From JBFGCA01 sp041567315 (GTDB taxonomy: Bacteria; Acidobacteriota; Thermoanaerobaculia; Multivoradales; JAHEKO01): 63,038 bases of DNA. Both the position numbers and the translations under genes were made by a program. This document shows positions 38,904 through 47,852 of the stretch, piece by piece (position 1 is the first letter of the stretch; every line of letters starts with the position of its first letter). The DNA is taken from positions 1-63,038 of the forward strand of contig JBFGCA010000011.1 in the NCBI GenBank assembly GCA_041567315.1, read 5' to 3'. The notes under the pieces are model-generated. The model saw nothing but the letters and a program-made list of their open reading frames with translations, had not been told where the DNA came from and made no database searches.

Positions 38904-41900
38904 GTGAGGAAACCGATGCCTATCGTCGCCCTGGTGCTTGCCAGTCTCCCGCTGTTTGGGTGCCGGGCAGAGTCGGTGTCGGAGAGACTCGCGGCCCTCG
39001 AATACCGCCCGCTTCTCGGCCGCTTGAGCTTGGACACCGGCTATTCTGAATGCCGGCCCGAGCGACGAACCCTCATCGATGGCGCTGGCTGTGTAGCGAA
39101 CGGCCCTCTGCTTGTCCGACGCCTCTGCTCCCCACCGCCTCAGCCGGATGGCCAAGTCTTTCGGATCCTTCGCGAATGGCCACCGGCGACGCGACCCGGA
39201 GTCGTCCTCGATCTGCACCAGAGACCCCTGCGTGACCTGCTCTGGCAGTCGGTGGATCGGCTGGACGAGACCGTCCAGCGACTCGAGATGGCTGCGATCG
39301 TGGCAGGTGAGGCCGAGGCGCTCTCCGATCTGGCTGCGGCTCGCATCGAGATGGCGCTGGTCGGCGACCGTCCAGCGGAGCTGTTGGCTGCCTGGGTCGC
39401 CGCGGAACGCGCGCTCGAGCGGTCACCACGGTATGCACCGGCACGCTTCAACAGGGCACTGGCGCTCGATCGGCTGGGTATGAAAGAGGCTGCCGCGATC
39501 GCCTGGAGGACCGCTCTGGAGGTAGAGCCGGAGGGCCCCTGGGCGGACGAGGCGCGTCACCGGATCACGCAGCTCGTGGAGCCGTCCGGCCCACAGCGCT
39601 GGACGACGAAAGCGCGTCCAGCGCTTGAGAGCCTGCTGGGGGCTGTGCCGCGCGACCCGGCGGCGGTTGGCGCTGTGGTCGCGGACCATCCGCAGCGCGC
39701 GCGCGAGTTCCTCCAGCAGAACCTGCTCCCGTCGTGGGCGGAGGAAGAAGAGCCGGCAGCGGCGAGCCGGCGTCTTGCGGCGGCCGAAGAGCTTGCCGCC
39801 GCTCTCGCCCGAGTCACCGGAGACTCGCTGCTACTGCGAGACGTAGAGCAGCTGCGAGCCCTTGGCGGCCTTCCGGCCGAAACCGACGCGCGGCTGGCTC
39901 ACCGACTGCTCAGTCGCGGCTACGAAGCTCTCTACCGCGACTGGCACCCATCCAGTGCGCGGACCGCGCTCGAGGAGGCGTCGAGGCTTTTTCAGCGTCT
40001 GAAAAGCCCGCAGGCCCTGTGGGCGCGCTTGCTACTGGCCCTCACCGACTACTACGAGCAGCGGCACGAACGGGCCTTGGTCGAGCTCGACGCTGTGGCC
40101 CCGGCGGCAGCCGCCTCGCCGATCCTCGCGGCCCGGGTGGCGTGGATCCGGGGTCTGGTGGGCTCTGCTCTCGGCGACCTGCAGATGGCGCTCGACGGCT
40201 ACCGTGCGGCGCTTGAGGGCTTCTGCAGCACCGGCGAAAGCGAAAACCAGGCCGTGATGAACGCCTACCTATCGCACTCGATGAGCGAGCTGGGTCACAC
40301 CGACGCTGCCTGGCGTCACCGCTACCTGGCACTCTCCGGCCTCGACGAGGTGGCGACGCCAGTTCGCCGGTACGCGATTCTCGAAACCCTGGTGATGAAC
40401 CTCCACGCCGAGGGCGACGAGCGGGGCGCCCTACTGCTGGCCAACGAGCAAGTGCAGGCGGCCCAGCGCGACGGCGGCGCGCCGCTCCGGCAGAGCGCCC
40501 TCATGCGGCGCGCCGCGATCCGGCAAAGCCTCGGTGACGCGACTGGGGCACGGGCGGACCTCGAAACCGCGCGTCGCGCTTCCCTCGATATCGACGATCC
40601 CGCGCTCCGGGCGCGGGTCGAATCCGACCAGGACCTGCTCGCGGCCGAACTGGCCTCGGCAAGCGAACCGGCCAAAGCGATCGCCCTCGCCAACAGCGCT
40701 CTCAGCAGCTATAGAGCAACCGATTTTTTGCTGCTCGAGCCGCGCGCCCTGGCAGCACGGGGACGCGCGCGGGAGGCGCTCGGTCAGCTCGAAGGCGCTC
40801 TGGCCGACTACCGGGCCGAGGTCGAGATACTCGAGCGCCGAGGAGAGACGCTCTCCGCCGAGCTGGATCGGGGTGCTTTCAAGCGACAAATGAGCGGCGC
40901 ATATGACCGCACCGTTCACCTGCTTGCCATGCAGCTGAATCGACCATTCGCCGCGATGGTGCTTACCGAGCACGCCCGCGCGTGGCCACCTCCACCCGGC
41001 CTGCGCCGGGCGACACGGCCGCCGCAACTGCCGGAGGGAACGGCGCTGGTCAGGTATGCGCTTCTCGGCGACGCTCTCTGCGCCTGGGCGGTGGCCCGCG
41101 ATGAACTTGTCCAGCACTGCGCCGCCGACGTTCGCGACCAGCTCGAAGCCAGCGTCTACAGATTGATCACGAGCCTCGCGGCCCACCCAGTCGGGGATTC
41201 CAGGCACATGGCGGCAGCGGTCCGTCTCTCGGACCTGCTTCTGCGTCCCGTCGCTCGCTTGCTGCGTCCGGCCAACAAGCTGATCGTCGTGGTCGACGGG
41301 CCGATCGCTCTAGTGCCATTCGCGGCGCTGAGGGTCGAAGGACACCTGCTGGTGGAAACCCACGACCTGGTCTTCGCGCAAAGCGCGTGGAACGGGTCGC
41401 AGGCGCGCGACCCAAGCGGCACCCCCGGCAGCACGACGTACCCAGGAACCGGAGCGCTGGCAGTTTGGACTTCGTCCGCACCGGGCATCGCAGAGCTCCC
41501 GCCGCTGCCGCGGAGCCTGCACGAAGCGAAGGCCGTGGCCGCCGCCTATGCAGGCGGCGTCTCCGTGGACGGCCGTCGGCTCGGTCGCGAGCGGCTGCTG
41601 GCGCGCCTACCTACAACGACCGTCCTCCACTTCGCCGGCCATGCCGCCGGCCCGGCGGGAAGCGGCGATCTCCAGTTGATCCTGGACCCCACGCCGGGCG
41701 GTGAGCGGATCGGCACGCGGGACCTTGAGGGCCAGCGGTTTCCGGCCCTCCAACTGGTCTATCTGTCGGCCTGCCGAAGCGCTGGCATCGGCCCGCAGGC
41801 CCTACCCGGGCCTTTGAGCCTCCTCGCGCACCGCTTTCTCCAAGCCGGCGCCCAGGCGGTGGTCGGCTCCTCCTGGGATGTCTCCGACCGGACGGCCCAC

Positions 41901-42035
41901 GATCTGGCGATCCGCTTCCACCGGGCCTACGCCGGTGGCCTGACGCCAGCCGCCGCCCTGCGCCAGGTGCAGCTTGAGCAGCTCGCTCGCCAGCTCACCG
42001 GCGACTGGGCCTTCCTCCGCGTCTACGCCACGTAG
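38904..42035 (+). CDS. TPR-CHAT (caspase-like protease) lipoprotein
   Basis: A 1043-residue protein from GTG 38904 (GGGGAG upstream). The signal peptide ends in a lipobox (LPLFGC), so it should be membrane-anchored and periplasmic. Residues about 140-640 are alpha-helical repeats of TPR type (e.g. ALGDLQMALDGYRAALEGF, LGQLEGALADYRAEVEILE). The C-terminal CHAT domain has H913 in LHFAGHA and C957 in YLSACRS, the catalytic dyad. CHAT proteases act in separase-like, gasdermin and phage-defence pathways, though secreted TPR-CHAT proteins are poorly understood. Base composition is less GC-rich than the neighbouring cluster. Its 3' end overlaps the convergent trypsin-like gene. Confidence 0.9.
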   Translation: MRKPMPIVALVLASLPLFGCRAESVSERLAALEYRPLLGRLSLDTGYSECRPERRTLIDGAGCVANGPLLVRRLCSPPPQPDGQVFRILREWPPATRPGVVLDLHQRPLRDLLWQSVDRLDETVQRLEMAAIVAGEAEALSDLAAARIEMALVGDRPAELLAAWVAAERALERSPRYAPARFNRALALDRLGMKEAAAIAWRTALEVEPEGPWADEARHRITQLVEPSGPQRWTTKARPALESLLGAVPRDPAAVGAVVADHPQRAREFLQQNLLPSWAEEEEPAAASRRLAAAEELAAALARVTGDSLLLRDVEQLRALGGLPAETDARLAHRLLSRGYEALYRDWHPSSARTALEEASRLFQRLKSPQALWARLLLALTDYYEQRHERALVELDAVAPAAAASPILAARVAWIRGLVGSALGDLQMALDGYRAALEGFCSTGESENQAVMNAYLSHSMSELGHTDAAWRHRYLALSGLDEVATPVRRYAILETLVMNLHAEGDERGALLLANEQVQAAQRDGGAPLRQSALMRRAAIRQSLGDATGARADLETARRASLDIDDPALRARVESDQDLLAAELASASEPAKAIALANSALSSYRATDFLLLEPRALAARGRAREALGQLEGALADYRAEVEILERRGETLSAELDRGAFKRQMSGAYDRTVHLLAMQLNRPFAAMVLTEHARAWPPPPGLRRATRPPQLPEGTALVRYALLGDALCAWAVARDELVQHCAADVRDQLEASVYRLITSLAAHPVGDSRHMAAAVRLSDLLLRPVARLLRPANKLIVVVDGPIALVPFAALRVEGHLLVETHDLVFAQSAWNGSQARDPSGTPGSTTYPGTGALAVWTSSAPGIAELPPLPRSLHEAKAVAAAYAGGVSVDGRRLGRERLLARLPTTTVLHFAGHAAGPAGSGDLQLILDPTPGGERIGTRDLEGQRFPALQLVYLSACRSAGIGPQALPGPLSLLAHRFLQAGAQAVVGSSWDVSDRTAHDLAIRFHRAYAGGLTPAAALRQVQLEQLARQLTGDWAFLRVYAT

Positions 42036-42769
42036 CAGAGTTTGTCTCCTGGCCAGTCGGCGCTCGCCAGGACGCGCTCGATCCAACCGCGGTGCGCACC
42101 GACGTGGGCGTAGCCGTCGAGCGATTCCCCCGCAATACGGCCGGATAGCACCCCCACCAACTGCGGCGTCGGCCCCTGCAGCACCAACGGGCCGCCACTG
42201 TCGTCATCCTGGATCTCGCTCTGCACTACGGCGTGAAGCAGGCGACCGTCCCCACTCAGCTCCACGATGGTCGCAGGGCTCGAGGAGTGGGTCACCTTCC
42301 ACGTGCCGTTGTGAAGATCCCAACCGAAGAGGAACGGCTTGTCGCCCACTGCGGCACGCGAGAACGCGATCGGCGGTCCCGACGGCACCCCACCCTCGAT
42401 CTCGAGACGCAACACGGCGAGATCGTCTCCACACGGTCGGTTGCCGCACTGCCCGTACGCGGGTGCCACGCAGATGCCGGAGATCCGCGCGGCTAGAGGG
42501 TGCGGGCCGGAACCGATCAGCACCCTGCGTTCGCAGCGATAGCAGCCCGTGGTTGTCGCCGCTGAAGCCACACAGTGGGCGGCGGTGATCGCGAACTCTG
42601 GGGCGATCAGGGCCCCGCCGCAGCAGCGATTGGTACCGGCCGGCCGCACGAACCACGAGGCGGAGGCCTTAGTCGGGTCGTAGACGAACGAGCCGTAGAG
42701 CGACGGCCGCACCCGCGGCGGCGGGTCAGCCGGCCGTCGCAGCTCGAAGCGCCTGGTCCTGGTAGCCAC
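42023..42769 (-). CDS. trypsin-like serine protease (S1 family)
   Basis: A 248-residue protein; GTG 42769 is chosen because GGAGGAGGG precedes it by a few bases. The catalytic triad is H65 (ITAAHCV), D116 (DDLAVLRL) and S191 (DDDSGGPLVL). Cys pairs expected of extracellular S1 proteases are present (C49/C66 region, C100/C108). No signal peptide is visible, which is odd for a disulfide-type S1 fold. It is downstream of an unknown gene (44-nt overlap) and converges with a 13-nt overlap on the CHAT gene. Such intracellular trypsin-like modules are known in bacterial conflict systems; that role is inference. Confidence 0.85.
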   Translation of the reverse strand: MATRTRRFELRRPADPPPRVRPSLYGSFVYDPTKASASWFVRPAGTNRCCGGALIAPEFAITAAHCVASAATTTGCYRCERRVLIGSGPHPLAARISGICVAPAYGQCGNRPCGDDLAVLRLEIEGGVPSGPPIAFSRAAVGDKPFLFGWDLHNGTWKVTHSSSPATIVELSGDGRLLHAVVQSEIQDDDSGGPLVLQGPTPQLVGVLSGRIAGESLDGYAHVGAHRGWIERVLASADWPGDKLCYVA

Positions 42770-43712
42770 GAGTCCCTCCTCCACAGCCCTGGCCCGCAGG
42801 AGCCAGCAGCGACACGTCCCTGGGCACCGGCACGGTGAGGTGAGCGATGCCGGCCTTGGCCAGCTTCCGCAGGTACTCCTGATCCCAGTCGGTCTTGACG
42901 TCCAGCTCGTCGTCGATCATCTCGTTGGACTGGGCGAAGATTGCGGCCCACTCCCGGTTATGCACCACGAACTCGAGAGCGCCGTCTTCGGCCGGCGGCT
43001 GGACCTCGAGAACGCCGTGGTCTCCGGGAACCGCCAGCCGGAGCGGGTCGGGCCGTGGAATCTCCATGGCGACCCGGAGATCCAGGTTGAGCGGCCTGGC
43101 GAGATGCCCGAGCGCCTCCAGCAGCTCGTCTAGGAGCTCCGCCGCCAAGGCGACCTTGAGAATCCGGGCGCCCATTTCGATCCACTGGATCTCCTCTTCC
43201 TCGCCCTCGACGGTTTGCCGGGTGCTGCGACGCTCCGACCAGGCGCAGCCCACCGAGAAGTGCATCTTCGCGATCTCGACCGGCGCGTCGCTGACCTCGT
43301 CCTTGAAGTGGACCAGGTGGTAGACGCTCTGATTGGACCGGTCGTCGAGGATGTCGACCGGGTTCTGGAAGTGCGAGCCGAACTGACCCTGCACGCCGGC
43401 TTCGGCGGGCCGGTGGATCGTCTCGTTGAGCACCCGCAGCACCATCGAGTCGCCCTTCCAGTAAAGCAGCTCCTTCCGCAGCGCCTGCCCCACCTGGTTG
43501 ACGATCAGGTTGTCGGGGAAGTCGTCGCGGTTCCAGTCGCTGCCGTAGGGTAGCTGGAGCGCGAAGGCGTGCTGTCTCAGCGCCTCGTCGGGAACCGAGT
43601 AGCAAGGCTCGGGGCCCCGCGCGTCAGGCATCCATACGTCGATGCCCTCCTCGGTCGGCGACAATAGAAACAGACCCTGGAACAGGAAGTCCGCTCGATA
43701 CCGGTCGCTCAT
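42726..43712 (-). CDS. protein of unknown function encoded with the trypsin-like protease
   Basis: A 328-residue, soluble acidic protein. I recognise no family. It begins RADFLFQGLFLLSPTEEGIDVWMPDA and contains mixed alpha/beta sequence with no membrane segment. The last 15 codons overlap the protease gene in another frame, an unusually long overlap indicating coupled expression. The C-terminal tail (APAGQGCGGGTRGYQDQ) is Gly-rich and follows a charged helical region. It could be a substrate, inhibitor or adaptor of the protease. Confidence 0.65.
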   Translation of the reverse strand: MSDRYRADFLFQGLFLLSPTEEGIDVWMPDARGPEPCYSVPDEALRQHAFALQLPYGSDWNRDDFPDNLIVNQVGQALRKELLYWKGDSMVLRVLNETIHRPAEAGVQGQFGSHFQNPVDILDDRSNQSVYHLVHFKDEVSDAPVEIAKMHFSVGCAWSERRSTRQTVEGEEEEIQWIEMGARILKVALAAELLDELLEALGHLARPLNLDLRVAMEIPRPDPLRLAVPGDHGVLEVQPPAEDGALEFVVHNREWAAIFAQSNEMIDDELDVKTDWDQEYLRKLAKAGIAHLTVPVPRDVSLLAPAGQGCGGGTRGYQDQALRAATAG

Positions 43713-44116
43713 GACGGCGATCTCCTCTCGGTCGTTGGCTGCCCGAGCTGCCGGGCGGGTTCAAGTCGGAATCAGCTAAAGAGCATAGCGGCTCGGCCGG
43801 TAGCCAGGCTGCCACTAACCCACCAGACTGCTACCAACCTAGATGACGGACGCGAATCTGGAATTGTCCGGCATCGACTACGGTTGGCGAGAATCGGCTC
43901 CGGTCCGGGCGGAGTGGCCGATGCAGGGCGGGCCCGCAGCGAGCCAAAGAGACGAGGAGATAGCTCGAAGCCCGACGCGCAGACCGACCTGCCGGTGACC
44001 ACCGTGTGGGCCCGAGTCGCCTAGTGAAAGACCGCGGCCGCCGAACGGGCTGAACGTGGGCCAAAGTGGTAGGGTTCCATCGCCCGAACCACCCGATTTG
44101 AGAGAGGGTGCCCGTC
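43713..44116. other. 404-bp divergent intergenic region
   Basis: Divergent space between the unknown gene (reverse) and the signal-peptide protein at 44117 (forward). I see no gene, repeat or convincing promoter pair. Composition is less GC-rich than the coding flanks. Confidence 0.5.
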
Positions 44117-45073
44117 ATGCGAACCCACGCCACCGCCATCTGCTCGAGCGCCCTTCTCCTGCTCGCCGTCTCCGCTGCCGGGGGGGAGGAGTACCTCCTC
44201 CGGTTCAAGCCCACTCCCGATTCCACGATGCGGATGACGCAGGAGATCGAGCAGGACATCCGGATGGAGATGGGCGCCATGGGCTCGCGAGAGGCGAGAA
44301 GCGAGATCCGGATCGACTCGACGCAGAAGGTCCTGCCGGGCGAGACGGCCGGCGTCACCCGGATCGACCAGGTGATGGACCGCATCACCATGACGAGCCG
44401 CGAGGGCGACAACGTGCTGGTGAGCTTCGACAGCACCCAGGAGTCGGACGACGAGGCCGCTCGGACCCTGGGCATGCTGGTGGGCAAGACCTTCACTCTC
44501 GAGCTGTCGGAGCTCGGCGAGATCCGCGCGGTGGGCGGGTTCGAGCAGATCTGGAACGAACTCGAGGCGGAGGCGGAGCCCGCGGCCCGGCAGATTCTCC
44601 AGGGCGTCAAGCAATCGCTCAACGAGGAGGTCTTCCGGCAGATGCTGCAGGCGGCCCTGCCGGCCTTCCCGGCGGAGCCGGTGGCCATCGGGCAGAGCTG
44701 GGACCACAGCGCCGATCTGCGCAATCCGATGTTCGGCACCATGAAGACGGCGACCACCTTTACCGCCGAGGGCGAAGACCAGAGCGGCGGCGAAAGGTGC
44801 TTGCGGCTCGGGGTCGCGATCGACCTGGAGCTCGACTTCGACTCGGAGCTCCTCAATCAGCTCGCTGCCGCCTCGGGTGGCGAGATGAAGGTGGAGGTCG
44901 GCGACGTCACCAGCACCGGGACCATGTGCGTCGCCCTGACCGACGGCGTCACCGTCGAGTCGAGGATCCACCAGGACCTCGAGATGAAAATGGACATCGC
45001 GCTGCCGAACCAGCCCGCCATGCAGATGACCATGGCCATGAGCCAGCTGGTGCACCAGACCGTCGAAAGATAG
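44117..45073 (+). CDS. secreted protein resembling the DUF6263 type
   Basis: A 318-residue protein with signal peptide (AICSSALLLLAVSAAGG). ATG 44117 is preferred, with GAGAGGG suitably spaced. The mature part is beta-rich with repeated Met-containing strands (MRMTQEIEQDIRMEMG; VMDRITMTSREGDNVLVSF), a GKTFTLELSELGEI block and an IGQSWDHSADLR block. This pattern is shared with uncharacterised secreted proteins in which a bacterial lipid-binding-like barrel is suspected. No catalytic motif seen. Confidence 0.6.
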   Translation: MRTHATAICSSALLLLAVSAAGGEEYLLRFKPTPDSTMRMTQEIEQDIRMEMGAMGSREARSEIRIDSTQKVLPGETAGVTRIDQVMDRITMTSREGDNVLVSFDSTQESDDEAARTLGMLVGKTFTLELSELGEIRAVGGFEQIWNELEAEAEPAARQILQGVKQSLNEEVFRQMLQAALPAFPAEPVAIGQSWDHSADLRNPMFGTMKTATTFTAEGEDQSGGERCLRLGVAIDLELDFDSELLNQLAAASGGEMKVEVGDVTSTGTMCVALTDGVTVESRIHQDLEMKMDIALPNQPAMQMTMAMSQLVHQTVER

Positions 45074-45082
45074 GCGCGCGGC

Positions 45083-45113
45083 GGCCGGTCGGGCGGCGCT
45101 CCCGCGACCGGCC
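45083..45113. terminator. bidirectional GC hairpin between convergent genes
   Basis: A perfect 9-bp inverted repeat (45083-45091 with 45105-45113) with a 13-nt loop lies between the stop codons at 45073 and 45142, as expected for a shared terminator. Confidence 0.55.
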
Positions 45114-45141
45114 CCTCAGACCCTGCGAGCCACCCGTCCGA

Positions 45142-46986
45142 TCAGCCGATCTCGAAGATCCGCATCGGCGAGGGCTGGGAGATCGGCACGCCGTTGCGCA
45201 GGAGCTGCGCCCGGACCCCGAAGCGGCCGGCCGGAACGTCGGGCGGCAGCGTCCACGAGCCGCGGGTCTGGCGCCGGAAGCGGCGGGTGGCGACCCAGCC
45301 GGTACCGGTGACCCAGAAGCGGACGTGGGTGGGCCGCTCGGCGATCCTGGAGAGGTCGCTCGTCACCCGGAACCGCACCTGCCCGGCGGTGACCACCGGC
45401 TCGGCGAGCGTCGCCCACCGGACCGGCCAGGGATCGCCCGGGGCGACCGTCACGCGGTACTCGCCTGGCTCCCGGGTGTCGTGGCGAAACCGGACCGGAC
45501 CCGACTGGCGGGTCGCCACTTTGCCGTAGAGGCAGGCGCCTCGGTAGCCTTCCGCTTGACCCTCGCGGTTGCCCTTGAGGAACACGAACCCGCCGCCGGC
45601 CTGGCCTTCGTAGCAGACCTCGGTCCAGGCGACGGGGCCCCTGCCGGGGAGAAAGCGGAACTCCTGCTTCTCGCCCGGGCGGCCGCTGGCGGCGAGCTCC
45701 GAGGGGAAGGGGATCTCCTGGGGAGCCCCCGGCTCCGCAGCCACCAGCAGCTCGTCGACGTGCCCGTCGCAGTCGTCGTCGATCCCGTTCTCGCGCTCGC
45801 GCCGTCCCGGGTGGACCAGGGGATCGCCATCGTCACAGTCGCCCTCGATCCGGCGGAAGCCGTCCCCGTCGTCGTCGGCGCAGAGCGGCGCGTGGGACCC
45901 GTAGCGCTGGCGGATCCGCTCGCGCAGGGCCTCCGAGGTGTGCCAGCGCAGCGCCTCGGCGTAACAGGTCACGTCCGAGCGGGTGGCGTCGGCCCAGGCC
46001 TCGAGCCACACCTCTTCGCGCGCCGGGGGCAGCACGCCGATCGGCTGCGCCGCGCGGACCGCCAGCGCCCGGAAGAACTCGCGGGTCGTCCAGACGCCGA
46101 ACTGGGACGCCAGGTAGAAGTGGAAGGCGCCCCAATGATGGCGGGCGTCCCAGAAGCAGGCGTCGGTCAGGACGCAGCTCTCCCAGCTCGACTGCGGGTC
46201 GTCGAGCAGCGGCCACCAGGTGCCGTGGACGGTCAGGCGCAGGGTCTCCGCCGGGCTGCGCGGCGGGCGCACCAGACCGGCGCGGTCGCGCCGCTTGCTG
46301 GGCGTGTTGTCGCCGACCTGGAGGAAGTACGGCATGTAGGGATCGATGAACGCGGTCCAGGCGTGAAAATGGTCCGGCACGTACTGGGTCCGCAGGCTGT
46401 AGAGATCGAAGTTGTGCGCCAGCTCGTGGAGCAGGATCCAGTCCAGGGCGCCGAACCGCAGCGTCCGCCGCAGGCCACTCTCGATCGAGGCGTAGATCTC
46501 GACCCCCTTCATGCCCTGGAGGCCGCGGCCCCCTTCCCTGGCCCACAGGAAGGCGACCTGCAGCCGACCGTCGCCGGCCGGCTCGGCCCCCATGAGGTCG
46601 GCGTACCCCTCGTACGCCAGGTCGAGGAGGTCGATGAGCTCCCGCAGCTCCTGGGCGTTGAGCGCCCCGGCGGGCCGGTCGTCGGGGAGCAGCACCTCGA
46701 CGTAGCGCCCGGGGTGACGCCACAACTGATGGAGCATCTCGCCGGGGAGATCCAGGTACTCCAGCCGCTCGACGCCGCAGTCGAGACAGACCGGTGCGGC
46801 GGCCGAGGTCGCACCCACGGCCCTGGGCGACCCGCGGTCAAGCGGCTGCACGACTTCACAGGGGAACTCCTCGCCGGCGGCGCCGGTGGCGCCAGGCAGG
46901 GCGGGAGGCAGGACCAGGGCCAGGAAAGTGGCCAGGAGCCAGGCGATGACCCGTGTCGGGCCCGGCGAGCCTCCGCAGGACGGCAT
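45142..46986 (-). CDS. secreted HExxH metallopeptidase-like protein with MopE-type Asp-rich motif
   Basis: A 614-residue protein starting at ATG 46986 behind AAGGAGG. Signal peptide (VIAWLLATFLALVLPP), then a predicted zinc protease-like domain with HELAH in WILLHELAHNFDLY (active site helix) and a possible third ligand region near WLEAWADAT. After it comes an acidic block (ADDDGDGFRRIEGDCDDGD and NGIDDDCDGHVDE), the 'putative metal-binding motif' of MopE-like proteins, which binds Ca2+ or copper. The C-terminal about 170 residues are beta-sandwich-like. Family not fixed; the peptidase call rests on HExxH and its neighbours. Confidence 0.7.
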   Translation of the reverse strand: MPSCGGSPGPTRVIAWLLATFLALVLPPALPGATGAAGEEFPCEVVQPLDRGSPRAVGATSAAAPVCLDCGVERLEYLDLPGEMLHQLWRHPGRYVEVLLPDDRPAGALNAQELRELIDLLDLAYEGYADLMGAEPAGDGRLQVAFLWAREGGRGLQGMKGVEIYASIESGLRRTLRFGALDWILLHELAHNFDLYSLRTQYVPDHFHAWTAFIDPYMPYFLQVGDNTPSKRRDRAGLVRPPRSPAETLRLTVHGTWWPLLDDPQSSWESCVLTDACFWDARHHWGAFHFYLASQFGVWTTREFFRALAVRAAQPIGVLPPAREEVWLEAWADATRSDVTCYAEALRWHTSEALRERIRQRYGSHAPLCADDDGDGFRRIEGDCDDGDPLVHPGRRERENGIDDDCDGHVDELLVAAEPGAPQEIPFPSELAASGRPGEKQEFRFLPGRGPVAWTEVCYEGQAGGGFVFLKGNREGQAEGYRGACLYGKVATRQSGPVRFRHDTREPGEYRVTVAPGDPWPVRWATLAEPVVTAGQVRFRVTSDLSRIAERPTHVRFWVTGTGWVATRRFRRQTRGSWTLPPDVPAGRFGVRAQLLRNGVPISQPSPMRIFEIG

Positions 46987-47094
46987 GGCTGCGCCCTCCT
47001 TGCGGCGGGACGCTAGCTCAGGGCGAGGGCCCTGTCCAGAAGAGTTTCAGGGCTCGTCGGGACGTTGACGTCAGCTCGCGCGCGACCGGTTCGG

Positions 47095-47505
47095 TCACTC
47101 CGCCCGACGCCTCAGGTAGTCCGCCGGGCGAAGGACGAGCACACCCTGAACCTCCCGCCCGAACAACTGACCGAAGGCCCGTCGGTCCCCGGTCAGCAGG
47201 TGGGTGGCGTGGAGGGCAACGGCCGCCTGCAGGATGGGCCGGTCATTCTCCGGCAGATCGGCGAGATCCAACCGCGCCGACCGGGCTGGCCGGCCGGCCG
47301 GATCTTCAGGAACCTCGAGGCCGACGACCAGCGATGCGAGACGGTCTCGTTGGGCGGCGTCGAGGCAGTTGCGCCGCGCCTCTTCGAGGGCATAGGCCGA
47401 CGTCAGGAGCACGACACGATCGAGTCTCCACAGCCGCAGCAGTCCACTGTCCTGCCGGTAGGCGGCAGAGAACAGGACGTTCGCATCCAGGAAGAGCCGG
47501 TCCAC
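47095..47505 (-). CDS. PIN-domain toxin (VapC-like)
   Basis: A 136-residue protein from GTG 47505 with the PIN fold: first acidic residue in RLFLDANVLFSAAY, Glu in ALEEARRNCLD, and DLPENDRPILQAAVALHATHLLTGDRRAFG with the D/N-x-x-I/L-x-A pattern. PIN toxins are Mg-dependent ribonucleases. It lies downstream of the AbrB-type gene at 47529 in the same orientation with a 23-nt gap, so the two form a toxin-antitoxin module. Confidence 0.85.
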   Translation of the reverse strand: MDRLFLDANVLFSAAYRQDSGLLRLWRLDRVVLLTSAYALEEARRNCLDAAQRDRLASLVVGLEVPEDPAGRPARSARLDLADLPENDRPILQAAVALHATHLLTGDRRAFGQLFGREVQGVLVLRPADYLRRRAE

Positions 47506-47528
47506 GAGATGGGAGGCCGGGGACGGCG

Positions 47529-47816
47529 TCAGGGCCGCTCATGGACGAGGTCGGCCGGGTCGAATCCGAGCTTTCGGACCTCCTCGACCGCCCGTCGATA
47601 GTCCTCCTCGTCCACGGCGTTCTCCAGCAGCAACTCCGCCCGGCGCCGAGGTTCGTAGATCTCCACCGGCAAGGCCACCGCGGGACGGACCGTGACCCCC
47701 CGCTCGCTCTCTTCGAGCAGCACCAGGGTCCCCTCCTCGATCCCGTACCGCCGGCGCATCTCGGCCGGAATGACCACCGTCCCCCGCTTGCCCACCTTGG
47801 CCGTCGTCGTTCCCAT
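47529..47816 (-). CDS. AbrB/MazE-type antitoxin (VapB-like)
   Basis: A 95-residue protein beginning TTTAKVGKRGTVVIPAEMRR, the swapped-hairpin AbrB DNA-binding domain, followed by YGIEEGTLVLLEESERGVTV and an acidic C-terminus that would neutralise the toxin. ATG 47816 lies only six bases after a -10 box, so the mRNA should be leaderless. Confidence 0.85.
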   Translation of the reverse strand: MGTTTAKVGKRGTVVIPAEMRRRYGIEEGTLVLLEESERGVTVRPAVALPVEIYEPRRRAELLLENAVDEEDYRRAVEEVRKLGFDPADLVHERP

Positions 47817-47822
47817 GGAGTC

Positions 47823-47852
47823 AGTATGCCCGAATTTCTGCTTCTCTGACAA
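47823..47852 (-). promoter_or_regulatory. sigma-70-type promoter of the VapBC-like module
   Basis: Reverse strand: -35 TTGTCA (47852-47847), 18-nt spacer, -10 CATACT (47828-47823), then the antitoxin ATG six bases later. The -35 lies at the edge of the interrupted repeat-protein gene. Confidence 0.55.

Noticed and set aside
42541..42556. Third copy of the palindromic repeat
   Set aside because: Only about 13 bases match the arm, it is inside the trypsin-like coding sequence, and there is no inverted partner.
42726..43712. A gasdermin next to the CHAT and trypsin proteases
   Set aside because: The protein has no N-terminal palmitoylation-type Cys pattern or recognisable gasdermin strand pattern and is longer than bacterial gasdermins.
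44056..47016. Forward open frame of nearly 1000 codons across two genes
   Set aside because: It runs through the signal-peptide gene in another frame and antisense to the HExxH protein; composition is that of a GC-rich shadow.
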